Assembly: GCA_963556695.1 (NCBI GenBank)
Contig: CAUWAG010000006.1
Location: forward strand, 1,240,001-1,304,000
Source: Anthostomella pinea
Lineage: Eukaryota > Ascomycota > Sordariomycetes > Xylariales > Xylariaceae
Length of the DNA stretch: 64,000 bases
Direction: 5' to 3'
Position 1 is the first letter of the stretch. Every line of letters starts with the position of its first letter. The position numbers and the translations under genes are program-made. This document shows, one piece after another, positions 10,901 to 21,910 of this stretch. The notes under the pieces are model-generated. The model worked only from the letters and a program-made list of their open reading frames with translations. It did no database searches and was not told the DNA's origin.

Positions 10901-12748
10901 GTTCTATCTCATAGGCCGACTCTAGTATCGCGATCACAAGCTAGGATGGATCCTTGCAACGTGTTATCCGGAGGGCGTACCCGCAGGTTGCAGAACCATT
11001 ATGTTTCTGAGATCACAACTCCCGGGATCTCTCCACATGTTACAATTCAGGCTTCTTATGCTAATTGGCCCTCTGCTGACCCTGATCAAGCGCTTTCTGA
11101 AGCAGATGAACCTTCCAACTATCGGGAGGCGATGGCGTCAGTTGAAGCACCACAATGGTTAGAAGGTACTCATCTCGAGATACGCGTGCTGCTGTGTAAC
11201 AAGACCTTTTCGGCGCTCTAGAGGTCAGCAATACCTCTAAATCGCAAGCCTTTAACCTCTCGTCACGTCTATAAGCGCAAGAAGGACCCGATTACTGGTA
11301 AAACAACTCGATACAAGGATCGGATTACTGCTCGTGGGTTCATGCAACGCCATGGTCTCGATTATTTCGAGACTCAAGCCTCTGGCGCGCGCACAACCAC
11401 CTGGAGACTGTTGTTGGCTCTCTCAGCTATTCTGGATTGGGAGATCGACCAAACGGACGCCGTTTCGGCCTTCCTGATGGGAGAATTAGATGAGGAGATC
11501 TACATGGAGACTCCTGACGGCCTGGATGACTTCTTTGAGATGTATCCAGAAGAGAACACCATTGGTTGTCGATGAGGGATGATTCTCAAGCTCGAAAAGC
11601 CCCTGTATGGCCTTAAACAGAGCCCTTGTCAGTGGCAGAAGCGCCTTTGTGGCGCGCTTCAGACCCTTGGCTTTGAACCTCTGATCTCTGACAATGCCGT
11701 CTATTACTCCAAGGAGCGTGGCATTTTTGTCATTAGCTATGTGGATGACTTCCTTATCCTGGGCGCCAACCGCTCTAAGATTGATCTGTTCAAGCAGGAT
11801 CTCTCTGTTGCCTTCGAAATGAAGGATTTGGGCGCTGTCCAGCACTTTCTTGGCGTAAAAATCGTCAGGGATCGTGCAAAAAGGACACTATGGCTGTCAC
11901 AAAGCACGTACATCCAACGCACTACTGAGACCTTTGATCAGGCTCGAACTGGACGTGTGAACGTACCCATCTCGCCTCAAACGGTTGAGAAACTGGACCA
12001 GGATGACACCGAGGATGGCGGTTCGCCCGAGGTAACTCACAAGTACCAATCCCTGATTGGCTCTGAGAATTTCCCTACATGCTACACCCGTCCTGATATC
12101 TTCTTCTCAATGGGGGTACTTTTGTGGTACCTCCATTGTCCCAGAACTGCACAACTTGCTGCGGCTCAGGGGCTCCTTCAATACCTCTGGAACACAAAGG
12201 ACCTAGGCATTCGTTTCGGAGGCCCTGAATACGCCAAAATGACCTCTGACGAGGTCACTGGCATCATCCCATCCCTTCTACTTGGTTATTGTGATGCTAG
12301 CTACACTGGCAGCATCAAGGATGGAGCCAAATCGACCTCTGGCTACCTATTCACCTTTGCTGGAGGCGTTATCTCGTGGTCTTCGAAGCTACAGACTGTT
12401 GTGGCACAATCTATTGTTGAATCAGAGTATTATGCTATCAATGAAGCCGTGAAGGAGGCTGCCTGGCTACGAGAGCTGATGAACGAGCTCGGATACACCC
12501 TGGACACCCTCCTATTGCACTCTGACAGTGCTGGAGCCATTCATCTGGCTCAGAACACCGAATTCCATCGCCGAACGAAGCACATTCGAGTGCGAGAGCA
12601 TTACATTCGCCAGGAAATTCAAGCTAAGCATATCTCGCTGCAGTTCCTTGGTACTGACGAGATGCTAGCTGACGGCCTCACCAAGGCCATGCCAAAGGCG
12701 AAATTTAGCTCGTTTTTGCAGCTGTTAGGACTCGTTAAAGTCAAATAA
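7967..12748 (+). pseudogene. copia Gag-Pol, six in-frame stop codons
   Basis: The likely Gag start is ATG 7967 (the frame is open from 7841). Gag is about 430 codons with a Pro/Ala linker, a basic stretch and a zinc-knuckle-like WCFECGEL...HDGC. The protease active site DSGST lies at about 9214. Integrase follows with an HHCC zinc module (HTKLGH...CLDC, 9687-9815) and core residues in HTDTAHH, RLDNGTKY and PYTPEQNGVTERS. Reverse transcriptase carries YGLKQSP and YVDDFLILG (about 11740), and RNase H carries GYCDASYTG, ESEYYA and LHSDSAGAIH before TAA 12746-12748. All parts are in one frame, interrupted by TGA 9266, TGA 9377, TAG 9443, TAA 9641, TAG 11219 and TGA 11573, so no complete polyprotein can be made. 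Copia elements normally encode one Gag-Pol frame, as here. Confidence 0.93.
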
Positions 12749-12830
12749 GGGTTCAGGAATGCTGTAATACTCCAAGGTCTAGGTGATTAGACTGTTAATT
12801 ATAGTTGTGTGGTAGTGATACCCTCAGTTT

Positions 12831-12839
12831 AAGAGGGCG
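12831..12839 (+). other. candidate polypurine tract
   Basis: AAGAGGGCG directly abuts the 3' LTR, in the place where plus-strand DNA synthesis is primed in LTR retrotransposons. It is short and not purely purine. Confidence 0.5.
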
Positions 12840-13067
12840 TGTCGGATATCGTACCAGGCTGAGGCTTTCGGTGATGAATGCGCTGATAGGTGGCTTCATG
12901 ACATTTACCTGGCGCCACTATCAGATGATTATCTGGTTATCTTAGCGCCATTATTGTACGACTATCTGGTCATCTTGATGGCATATCTGTACATATATAT
13001 GGGGACTTCTCCCCCAGAGATCTTCTTCTCTTCCCTCTTCTAATATAGAACGGTTTGAAATCTCACA
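12840..13067 (+). repeat. 3' LTR of the copia element
   Basis: 228 bp, TGTCGG...TCACA, co-linear with the 5' LTR and followed by the CCTAT duplication. Confidence 0.95.
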
Positions 13068-13300
13068 CCTATCCAGGTGGTCGTATTCTCTAGCAAGGTA
13101 CAAACAACACGACTCCTAAAATAAAACATAAATTGGGGCCTCGGTGTTGTAATGAGTTGACACTGCGCCAAGCACGTTATACCCGCTCAGACTAATAAGT
13201 CTAGGCGGGTAACTGCGAAAAAGATCTGGCTATATCTAGGTAGTAATAAGAAAGCGTCATCGGTTTTCGGACACCTCCGTCTTTGCAAGGGTCCGCTGTA

Positions 13301-13350
13301 AAGAACTTTATAGAACTTTATAAAACTTTATGGAACTTTATAGAACTTTA
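13301..13350 (+). repeat. five 10-bp tandem repeats
   Basis: Five consecutive 10-mers of the form TAGAACTTTA (with AA/TA/TG variation in the first positions) lie about 220 bp upstream of the small secreted protein gene, in its probable promoter. Confidence 0.85.
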
Positions 13351-13399
13351 TGCCATGGTATCTTCTTCCCAGAACGTGGAACTCGCCACGGCCGGGGAA

Positions 13400-13406
13400 T
13401 ATAAAG
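13400..13406 (+). promoter_or_regulatory. candidate TATA box
   Basis: TATAAAG in a GC-rich setting, 166 bp before the ATG at 13572. Position and match suit the core promoter of that gene. Confidence 0.45.
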
Positions 13407-13571
13407 CTTCGCCCAAGGTAGGTGGTAGGTAGGTTCTCAGATTCCACATCCATTCACGACACGGCTTTCATCCCCTCGAACACCATCCCCCTCGCTTTAC
13501 CAATCTCCTCTCTGTACTCAGCAGCATTGACCCTTAAGAGCCATTCAAACAGACCCGAAAATTCTACAGCC

Positions 13572-14036
13572 ATGCGCGTCTCCGTCCTGCTTGTCGGCCT
13601 GTGTGGTCTCGCGACCGCGACCGCGTTCGCGCGTAGCGTCGTTCCCCCAACCAACAGAGCTGTGAACGACGACGTCTCGATCATCGACAGCGGCAGCGAC
13701 AACGACAGCAACATCGATGCGAGCACGACCCTGCCGGCCAAAGAAACGGGCTCGCACGCACACCTAGCGATACGGGCCGAATGGGACCTCAAGTCGGAAG
13801 CATTGTACATCATTTCGCTGAACGATTACAAGGCGGCAGGGTGGAGCTTTGGAAATGCCGAGGAGACCTTGATGACGGGCATCAAAGAGCAAGGTCTCGA
13901 CCCTGCCGAAGTAGCGTTCTGGTATAAATACCTCAATGGAGCAACCGACTTATTCGGCCAGGTTAAATACCCGTCAGATGAACTTGTTGAGAAGGCAAAG
14001 AAAGTGGTTTACGAGGGTAAGACTGTAACATGGTGA
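13572..14036 (+). CDS. small secreted protein, effector candidate
   Basis: A single exon of 154 residues. The chosen ATG gives a clear signal peptide (MRVSVLLVGLCGLATATAFA); the frame is open further upstream, but an earlier ATG would bury the signal. After cleavage there is an acidic Ser/Asp-rich segment (about residues 33-55). A compact C-terminal module follows, rich in Trp/Tyr (RAEWDLKSEAL, FWYKYLNG) and with no cysteine pair. The short length, signal peptide, lack of a known enzyme motif and position 505 bp downstream of a retrotransposon fit a secreted effector-type protein. The alternating helical Trp/Leu pattern faintly recalls WY-type effector folds, but no RxLR motif is present and no homology is claimed. 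No in-frame damage is seen. Confidence 0.75.
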   Translation: MRVSVLLVGLCGLATATAFARSVVPPTNRAVNDDVSIIDSGSDNDSNIDASTTLPAKETGSHAHLAIRAEWDLKSEALYIISLNDYKAAGWSFGNAEETLMTGIKEQGLDPAEVAFWYKYLNGATDLFGQVKYPSDELVEKAKKVVYEGKTVTW

Positions 14037-15287
14037 TGTGGTGTCTTCACGACGATCGATCTGGTGGAGGGATCATCATGGTGGTGCTGAGATATGGACT
14101 GCGCGAGTCTCGGAGGGGACAGTAGGCTCCAAACAAGGAGTCTTCTTATAGATAGGTAGCTCAGGTAGTTTACCGCATGGATGGCGTTGGCGTTTGTTCA
14201 GCATGCGGGCACATGCTAAAAAAAATATAGATTTGATTTGGGTACCATTTCCTGCCTTTCCGAACTGCCTTTGCATGAGATAAGTAAGAGAATAAATCAC
14301 GGAATAGCGAGCCTTTGAAAGTAACTTATGCAACCGCTTTAATAACTGGTCACTACGGTATAATGGTGATTATAACAAGCTGTCGACAACCCATCAATCA
14401 AATCCAAGCATCAAGACACCGTAAGTAGATCAAAGGCACCCAGCAACAGACGACGCGAATCCCCTCCTACCTAAGTAAGAGCTAATAATCTTCTATCATA
14501 GGTCATGCCCAACCAAAAGACGCCGTCTATCATGCAGGTAGGTACCAACGTAAGGTTCTCCAAGTCAAAACAACCGAACCTTAATACGTTTTCAACACCC
14601 AAAATGCCCTCCAAAGTTATCATCAAACTATCAATGAAACAAGCCACTCAAAGTCAAAGTACCTTAGCCCCAAAAAGGCTCTAACCAACTCTCAACAGCC
14701 GACCCATCTACAGTCAATCACGATGACCAGCCCAGCATCCTGACCTGCAGCGTGGAGATCGGGTCAAGTACAACATCAACCAGCCTTGTGTGGCATGACC
14801 ACGGCCCCGACAGCTACGAGGAGAGCCTGGCGCCATGTCGAAGCCGGTCACTGGGCATGATGGAGAGATGGAGCGAGGGGTGAGTGATCTGTCAATGGGA
14901 ATCTGCGGCTCAAAATTCATGGACGGGGTGGTGGGTGAGGCGGGGAGGGTATATGAGGAGAGGAAGGCGAATGGTCGACGTGCCGGTTGCAGACCAAGAC
15001 CGCAAACAAAGGTGTAAGCAGATCAACACTCTTAAGTTTCCCGTCACTTGATGTGTGGGTAATATCGCTTGAGTGCCACGAGTTTAGAATGTGACTAGTC
15101 ACTGCATGCTATTCAACAGATATTGATCAGGACTTCACGAGAACCTTTTGAACAGTCAGATACGCTGTAATCAACGATAGTATTCATCACATGTTGTACA
15201 TGTCCACCCCATACGCCGGATCCAGTGCCGTTGATGCAACATTTCCTGACGCCAGTGTCTATGCCCATTTTGATGCCCCCGCTGACC
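14037..15287. other. intergenic, no gene recognised
   Basis: Only short open frames. It contains the 3' flank of the minus-strand hacA gene at its right side. No repeat or RNA structure was recognised. Confidence 0.5.
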
Positions 15288-15612
15288 CTAGAACGTAATC
15301 CTGGAACGCCCCCCATGGGTTGATTCCGTTACATCCCCTTTCCGTTTTGTCGCTACCGATAATACAAAATTCTGAGTTGGTGTCTCTTCTTGAAGGACGC
15401 TTGATCCGGGTCGGGAACTTGGCGAGGAGACAGTAGTGTTCTCCTGTGATACGATTTTCCGTTCTTCTACTCGAATAGCCCACAGTAGTGTGAGCAGTAC
15501 CTCTCGTGACGGTAAGCTGGTGCCTTCTGGCCACATCTGCGGTCCACGGCTCTGATCTCCCTTGATACCCGGGGATCCAACTGCCAGCTCCTCGACCCGA
15601 TCATCGCGTCCC
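15288..15612 (-). other. C-terminal extension reached only by unspliced hacA
   Basis: In the frame of the unspliced message the ORF passes the induced stop at 15613 and continues to the TGA at 15288-15290, adding 108 codons (basic, Ser/Thr-rich). Between 16040 and 15613 both frames are open, so about 430 nt are potentially dual-coding. Confidence 0.7.
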
Positions 15613-16887
15613 TCAGACACCAACCGCAATAACCCCATCGTCGCATCCACGAGTGGACGCGCCAATATGGGGCTGCTGGTTAAAAGCTTCTGAAGGGACT
15701 TGAGTCTCAGAGTCGAAGAGGCCGAAAGTGGAGTCGAGATCTTGGGCGACCGAGTCGGTCCCCGCGGTTGCGCCTGGAGCGGCGCCGCTAACGTCGTCGC
15801 TGAGGAAATGATCGAAGTCGAATTCCGGAAATTCGGGGGTAGTGTCACTAGCCAGATGATTGTACTCAAAACCCAGGGGGTCGGCTGAAGGGCTAAATTC
15901 GTCTTGAGCGCCCCAGTTATCAGCGTCAAAGGACGACGACAGGCTGAAATCATGACCGAAGAGGCCATCAACAGTGTTTGAAGCTGCAGGTAGAGTGACT
16001 TGGTCTCCCTCGACTGCGGTACTTCCACCGACGGACACGGCAGGTCGCACAACACCGCTGCTGGATGTTGTGTCACGTCGGAGGATGTAGCCGCGGAAGA
16101 GGTGGCCAAGTTATTGCTTTCGGTCTTGATGTCGACATCGGAGATGGGGTTCAACTCGGGGGACAATGAGGCAGGATCGACAGTACCGTCCTGTTGCTCG
16201 GATTCTTCGGGCATGAGGATGAAGTCGTTCATCATACCAGGCCGAGCCTGCGAGGCTCCGTCGAGGGGGCCGAACAGGGGCTGGGATAGTGTGACTGGCG
16301 AAGGTTGCAAGCCCTCTAGGAGTGATGGGCTGTGACTGTTAGCTCCCGAGTTTCTTCGGAGCTTGTTCAGCTGTTCCCGCAAGATGCGGTTCTCGGCCGC
16401 GAGGTCTGCGTTTTTCGCCTCGAGAGCCTCGACTTCTTGTCTCTTACGCTCTCGGGAGGACTGGGCGGCACGACGGTTCCGGAGGACTCGCTCGACGCGA
16501 CGCTGCTCCTTCTCATCTTCGGTCTTGGCTCGCTTTCTAGGACGGGGTTAGTAAGGGTGGCGGGGGTTGGTAAGCAGGTGGTACCACATACCTCGGAGGC
16601 AAGTTGGTCTTGGGCTCGGGAAGGACCTGGCCCCACGACTTTCTCTTCTTTGTCTTCTTCTCGCCGGACTCGGGGGCGGGCGTGGAGCCCATCTCGGAGC
16701 CGTTGTGATCGTCGGCGAATGACTCGGGGGTCATGACACTCTCGAGGTCCATGTCGGTCGAGGTTGCGAAGAGGGATGGGTACATCTCGCCAGGCGCCGA
16801 CATGAGCGACTCGGTAGGCGAGGGCTCGAACTTGACCTGAGGGGTCGAAGCCGGCTGTGGTTGTTGGGATTCCCAGGTGCCAGCCAT
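15613..16887 (-). CDS. hacA: HacA/Hac1-type bZIP transcription factor of the unfolded protein response
   Basis: ATG 16885-16887. Exon 1 is 16887-16592. A conventional intron spans 16591-16537 (GTATGT...CTAAC...TAG), joining NLPP to RKRAKTEDEKEQ. The basic region N-x7-R (residues 119-127 in VLRNRRAAQSSRERKRQ) and a leucine zipper follow. HacA activates ER chaperone and secretion genes after Ire1 removes a 20-nt non-conventional intron, here 16060-16041. The spliced form (16887-16592, 16536-16061, 16040-15613) encodes 399 residues ending in the family-typical GCDDGVIAVGV. The unspliced message stays open to 15288 (514 residues) with a different tail. The N-terminal WGQVLPEPKTNLPPR block is also characteristic. 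The long leader upstream (to about 17.4 kb) is low-complexity, as expected for a translationally regulated mRNA. No damage is seen. Confidence 0.95.
16041..16060 (-). promoter_or_regulatory. hacA: hacA non-conventional (Ire1-type) 20-nt intron
   Basis: On the minus strand the segment CAGCGGTGTTGTGCGACCTG is bounded by two sites matching the Ire1 cleavage consensus CNG'CNGN: CAG'CAGC on the left and CTG'CCGT on the right. Removing exactly these 20 nt turns QHPAAVLCD into QHPAVSVGG and opens the frame to the conserved C-terminus. The flanking bases can form the usual paired stems. Cleavage by Ire1 is family knowledge; the site and frame effect are read directly. Confidence 0.93.
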
Positions 16888-19284
16888 CTTGACTGTGTGG
16901 GAGTGTGGGTGCGGAGGAGGACTTGTGTAGTCGTTTGCTGTTTGCTGCGAGTGACAAGCAGGCGAGAGCAGAGCAGGTGAGCTTTGCTGTTGCTGCTGCT
17001 AGCTTGGCTGTGGTTGATGGATGGAGTTGTGTTGCAGAAGCAGGGGGGAACTCGACTGAGGTGAAGTGTGGTTGCTAAAGTAGAGAGGTGCCGTCCTAAT
17101 TCCTCAATACAAATGATAGCGGGAGGATCATCTGGGTCCGTGCATATCTGGGCGAGCCGGGTGAGTCAACCAGTGGACGGTGAGTCAGGGCAATCGATGC
17201 AGTCAATCAATGACTGGGTGGATGCCTGCTTGGTGACAATATTGGTGGTGGTGGTGGTAATGCTGCTGTGGTGAAGAGAGTTGAGGACAAGGTGGCCTCG
17301 ATGCAGTGGTGTGGTTGGTTGGTTGGTGGATGGATGATGGGCGAAATCAAATGTCGGTGGTGGCGGAGGAAAGGCTCGCTCTTTATGTTCAACGTGGCCT
17401 CAGGGGGCCGAACCTACGTGCGGCGCTGTGTCTGTGTGTCAGCCACCCTCTCCCTTCTGCGGCGGCACTGTTCTGTTCCTGCCTGCCTGTGCCGTCTAAT
17501 TCGGGGGCCAAGGGGCGGTGCCTAGACAGGGGGCCGCCAGAGGAATGCCAGGGGGCGCCGGCGAACTTTGCGTTGGCTCCGAGTGGGCCGGTGATTGGTG
17601 GAGAGGTCTGACGACAGTGCCCTGGCTTGTGCCGCTTCCAAGGCTGTCTGGGCCCAGTGGACACCACGAGGGATACACACAGTGAGCACAAATTCACAAT
17701 AGCGGGGGGCGGCGGACTGGGGCCACAAAAGGCAAGTGGATCCATCATTCATTCACCCATCCATCCAAATCCATCGGCAGCATCTGGGTCCATCACTGTT
17801 GGAACTTGCATGTGGAAGCCTGGCATCCAGCATCCAAATCCATCGACTGACTGCCTGACTGCCTCCTGCGCTCATTATAGACTCGTCAATGGCATCATCT
17901 CAGAGAGTCGGAGTCTTGTCAGCCGAACACCGGCGGCATCCGAAGCAGAAACATCTAATCAAGAAGAAGAAGATGAAGAAGAACAAGGAGGCTAGACTCT
18001 CCATATTCCACACCCTCACTTCGGTATATTGCTTTGGTAATATCGTAGTTGCAACCACAATTCCCGCTTTCGGCCAGCCTCGTACGCAGCTTCACATGTC
18101 CACACACTCCCGCCGTTCCGCCCGCTGCAACCTTGCCGACTGGTTTATTCATCTCTCTGCTTTCTCCCAGAGTGACTAGCATACAGTCATCAGTGGCAAC
18201 GAGTCCGATGATGACTGAAACCTGATAGCCGAGCTGTGTAATAGCCGAGCACGCAGGTCACCCGCCTCCAGCTCCTACAGCTAGGTAACTTTTATTATTA
18301 ACGCACGTAGCTATCCTCGGTTCGAAGTTGCTTCACCTCTCATCCATCAGGCTGTTTGCAATCGCGCATACTGTGCAAGCCTCGAAGTCCTTTTGCCTTT
18401 CTCACATAAACGATCGATCGATGTGGGCACTATCAGATCCTATCAGATGGGCGACAGGTTAAATTTAGCATCAAAACCTTCGTTGGGCAAGGTTCATAAC
18501 AGGCGCAGTCAGCCTACCAGCTCGCCGGCGCCCACTTACCTGCAGGCTGTATCTTCCTGCGAACTTTGCAGCCTCCCGTGCCACATACGGTCGGCATGGC
18601 GTCTTCACCTTTCAGCCTTTCAGAGCGAGGGCATGAAGGATTATGACGTCTACCCCTCCTCCGTGAACGCCGATGGAAGGACCTCGATATAGGTATCACC
18701 ACCAACTGTGCCTCCAGGTACTCAGCAAACCTTTAGGATTAAGCTCATGCACGCCGCTTCACGATATCTGCAAATAATTATCATGACGTCGTGGTGCCCT
18801 TGATGCCTACTCCGTCCTCTTATGCTTATAGTTCCGAAACTTACCATGGCCCCGCCGCCTCTCGGTGCCGTATACGCCGTGTAGTAGCGGAGAAACTATC
18901 CAAGTGTTCCGCTTCCTTTGCGGCACCGGTAAGGCTTTACCACAGATCAGAATCCAGCTCTATAGTCGCCACGGGAAGAACTGTGCATTATGGGGAACAA
19001 TCTATCTGCAATCTGCAAGGCACCATCAACCCCAGATGGCGGCTTTAGCCTGTAATGATGCCGGGCCACGCGGGGCCCAGGTTTGCCGCATGCCACGGGA
19101 CGACTGCCGAACCCGCCTGCAGCCTCTCAAGTCTGCGGCAAAGCAGCTCGCGAATGACGATTTCGGCCTTCGCCTGATACAGACAGGGTGATAGGGCCCG
19201 CATGTTGTGCCGCAAGTTATTTTCGTGACAGGATTGGAACTATGGGTTGGAAGTTGCGGCAGAGGCGGCGCATACACGGCAAAG

Positions 19285-19344
19285 CTATCGCGAATTTATC
19301 ACGAACTTACTACGAACTTATCGCGAACTTACATCACGAACTTT
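19285..19344 (+). repeat. degenerate short tandem repeat
   Basis: Four to five imperfect copies of a 10-14 bp unit containing CGAACTTA (variants CGAATTTATC, CGAACTTACT, CGAACTTATCG, CGAACTTACAT). Confidence 0.7.
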
Positions 19345-20859
19345 CCCTCTCCACTGCAAGGTACATGACGTGAAAGGTTCTATCAAAAGATCGATGCCAT
19401 TCCTCAATGCTCTAATCTTGGGTGTCTGCCTGTTATCAGAATCGGGTGGGTATACGTAGTTTCGCGGGCAATCCTCAAGGGCTATCTTTATTTTTGGAAT
19501 CTCATCCCACGATCCTTCCAAGATCCAACGTTTGGTCACTCGCAGTAGCGTCAATGGTAGCCCCGGCTGCGGCGTGGGCCCCAACAATCCCATTAAAAGT
19601 TCGCCGGGCATCGGCAGATTCGGCCTACCGTCTGCGGTCTGAAAATGATGAGAATCGGCCCGTACAAAGGCGGTCTTGTGCGTTCGCGTTGCTATCAACA
19701 TTGAACCTGTGCCGTTCACATGATTCTCAGTACTGATTACACAGGGACAGAAGGAGGTTGGTCTCGGCGCTGCCTGAGGTCATTTCGGCAAACCCACGAC
19801 TATGCAGAACATCACGGAGGACGAGACCTATTCTGTCACTCTGTGTACAGCCGCCAGCGAGATGGAAAACTCGAGACCTTTCCGGCATCAAGCACAATCA
19901 AATCTCAGACACTGTCGAGAGCGAGCTGCCGATACGGGAAGGCCAAAGGCCCCGTCAATGGCATTGACTCGGCTCCACTCTCACGGAGTCCCAACTGCCG
20001 TATTGATCTCGACAAATGCGACGAACAGACAGGTAACGGCCGAATCACGCAATCCCCAACATCCATCATCCAGAATAGTGGCCCCGAACTCCGTTGAATT
20101 GACATTGATCGACAGATGTAGCCGAGGTGCCTAGATCGCAAACTCAACATTCAGCATTGCGATGATACCAGCGATGCCGATTCCGCTCAGGTTTACGATT
20201 AACGTTCAGTCGTCTCGCCACCATCTCGACGATGCAACCGAACTCTACCTAGGGATGGCTGACTGGAGTGATGGCGCCATGTACCAGACTACCGTCACGG
20301 GCAAGACTGCTATTGAACTGAGTATCTCACGGCCGCAACAAGCTGAGCTCAGCTTCTGATTACTACTGCGGCTGACACGCATCGCACCAACCCAACACAT
20401 GCATAGGGTTGGTTGACTGCAGGTGTGTATCGCTCAGCACTGATGATTCCTCGTCAGATTCGGGACTACTGTGCGACCCAAACAGCCAAACAATGCGTGC
20501 GACTCGAAATGGATGTGAGGTGTAGCTTGAGGCCGATCAGACATTTGTGTGTGAAGCTGAGAGAACCAGCAAGAAACACAACGTTTCGTCACACAGTGTC
20601 TGTCTCCTCGATCATCTCGACTCGACTTGCCTCCCTTCGCCTCCCGTTTTCACATCCAGAAATCTGATCTTTCTTCTCTCTGCCAAGTTTCGGCCCGCGC
20701 AGCCCACGATCCGCGACATTCCAGCGTCGTCTCTCGCCATTGGATGGTCTATTATGACCGCCCAACTACTAGAGAAATCAGGGTCGCCTCCAACAGCTTC
20801 CGCTTGATCACCCGAAGTTCCCGTCGACGGCGAACCGTTGGGGCGTTACATTTTTCGCA

Positions 20860-21003
20860 ATGGCTCGCCTTGTTCGGTTGTTCCCCGCACAGATCCGGCT
20901 TCTGCCGTCCCTGAATATTGTCCCTAGGTATCTCAGGGTCCGTCCAAGCTTCAAAGTTCAAACTACCCACCTGCAAGAAAAGGCACTGCCACCGCCGGAA
21001 TAA
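20860..21003 (+). CDS. small ORF with mitochondrial-presequence-like N-terminus
   Basis: The ORF is 47 codons, ATG 20860 to TAA 21001. The first 38 residues (MARLVRLFPAQIRLLPSLN and following) contain several Arg and Leu, no acidic residue and an amphipathic spacing, as in cleavable mitochondrial targeting signals. The ORF then ends abruptly. It may be the first exon or a relic of a nuclear-encoded mitochondrial gene. A chance ORF cannot be excluded, and no downstream exon was identified. Confidence 0.25.
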   Translation: MARLVRLFPAQIRLLPSLNIVPRYLRVRPSFKVQTTHLQEKALPPPE

Positions 21004-21910
21004 CTGGAAAGGCACATGGCAGAGAATTGCACAGAACGCCGAAAAAGCCAAATCCCTTCTGATCACATGCATGATCAAGGGCTGGAGGGTATTCCCTTTT
21101 GTGTCATTCTCCCTGGCCATCAATATAGCTACCTACCTACCCTGATAGGCAGCTAGCTAGCTGCCTTCAGCAGCAGTTCGTGTCTATCAAACCTGAGCCG
21201 GTTCATCGACGATCTTCCGCCAATCTCAACGGACGAATAGTCCGCTCCACTACTCACTAGCACAGATGCTGACCCCTGCCCAGAGATCTGATCACCCAGA
21301 GACTCGTGTTCAGGCCTGCTCGTGTTGCGAATCTTCGAACTATAGTAGTACAGTGCGAAGAGCAATTGATTCACCGCAATGGGTCAAACACGACCCTTCG
21401 TTTCAGGCAGTTTGCGCGGACGGAACCATTGTCTATCTCGGAGAGCGACGCTTATCGCATTCATTAGACGATGGACCGTCCCGCTGCCTTGAGTCCGCAG
21501 CCGAGCTGGGCTGTTCGACTGCGAATATACGGCGTACGGCGACGGCCTGGAATGGAAGAATTGGTGGCTTACTGCGTGTGCGAGCTGACGCATTGCTACG
21601 AGATAATCGCAGGATTAGAATGAGGAACCTCGTCATCCCTCACGTCAGCGTCAATAGGGGGCTTGGGGCTTGACCATCACGGTCACTGTCTTATCGATAA
21701 CCGCGTTCTGACGATATTCCATTACGAGCCAATCGGACCGAACTATCGCGTATCACGTGTACAGCAAGCAAACCCCTATTCACGGCATAATAGCCGGATA
21801 GGGAAGCATTCGAGACCTCGCACAGCGAAGTACGCCGCTGACATTCTACACCTGTCCATTGATGACCAACATTCGTGCCTCCAGATCCATGCGCGGACGA
21901 AGACATCTAT

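Larger units (their letters stand above)
7541..13067 (+). mobile_element. Ty1/copia LTR retrotransposon, full length, inactivated
   Basis: The element is 5527 bp, bounded by two 228-bp LTRs that start TG and end CA, and flanked by the direct duplication CCTAT (7536-7540 and 13068-13072). The domain order protease, integrase, reverse transcriptase, RNase H is diagnostic of copia. The LTRs differ at only five positions, all C/T transitions. The coding region keeps a single reading frame from Gag to RNase H but contains six in-frame stops (9266, 9377, 9443, 9641, 11219, 11573). Four of these fit C-to-T change in CGA, CAG or CAA. The insertion is fairly young, intact in structure and coding-dead, as expected of a RIP-exposed copy. 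Confidence 0.95.
17400..21910. other. long gene-poor stretch
   Basis: No gene can be supported over 4.5 kb. The left part (16.9-17.4 kb) is probably hacA leader and promoter. Short ORFs overlap on both strands without motif content. Items worth noting inside it are the small ORF at 20860-21003 and the short tandem repeat at 19285-19344. Confidence 0.5.

Noticed and set aside
18405..18425. CGATCGATCGATG string as a possible operator
   Set aside because: Too short and simple, and not near any supported gene.
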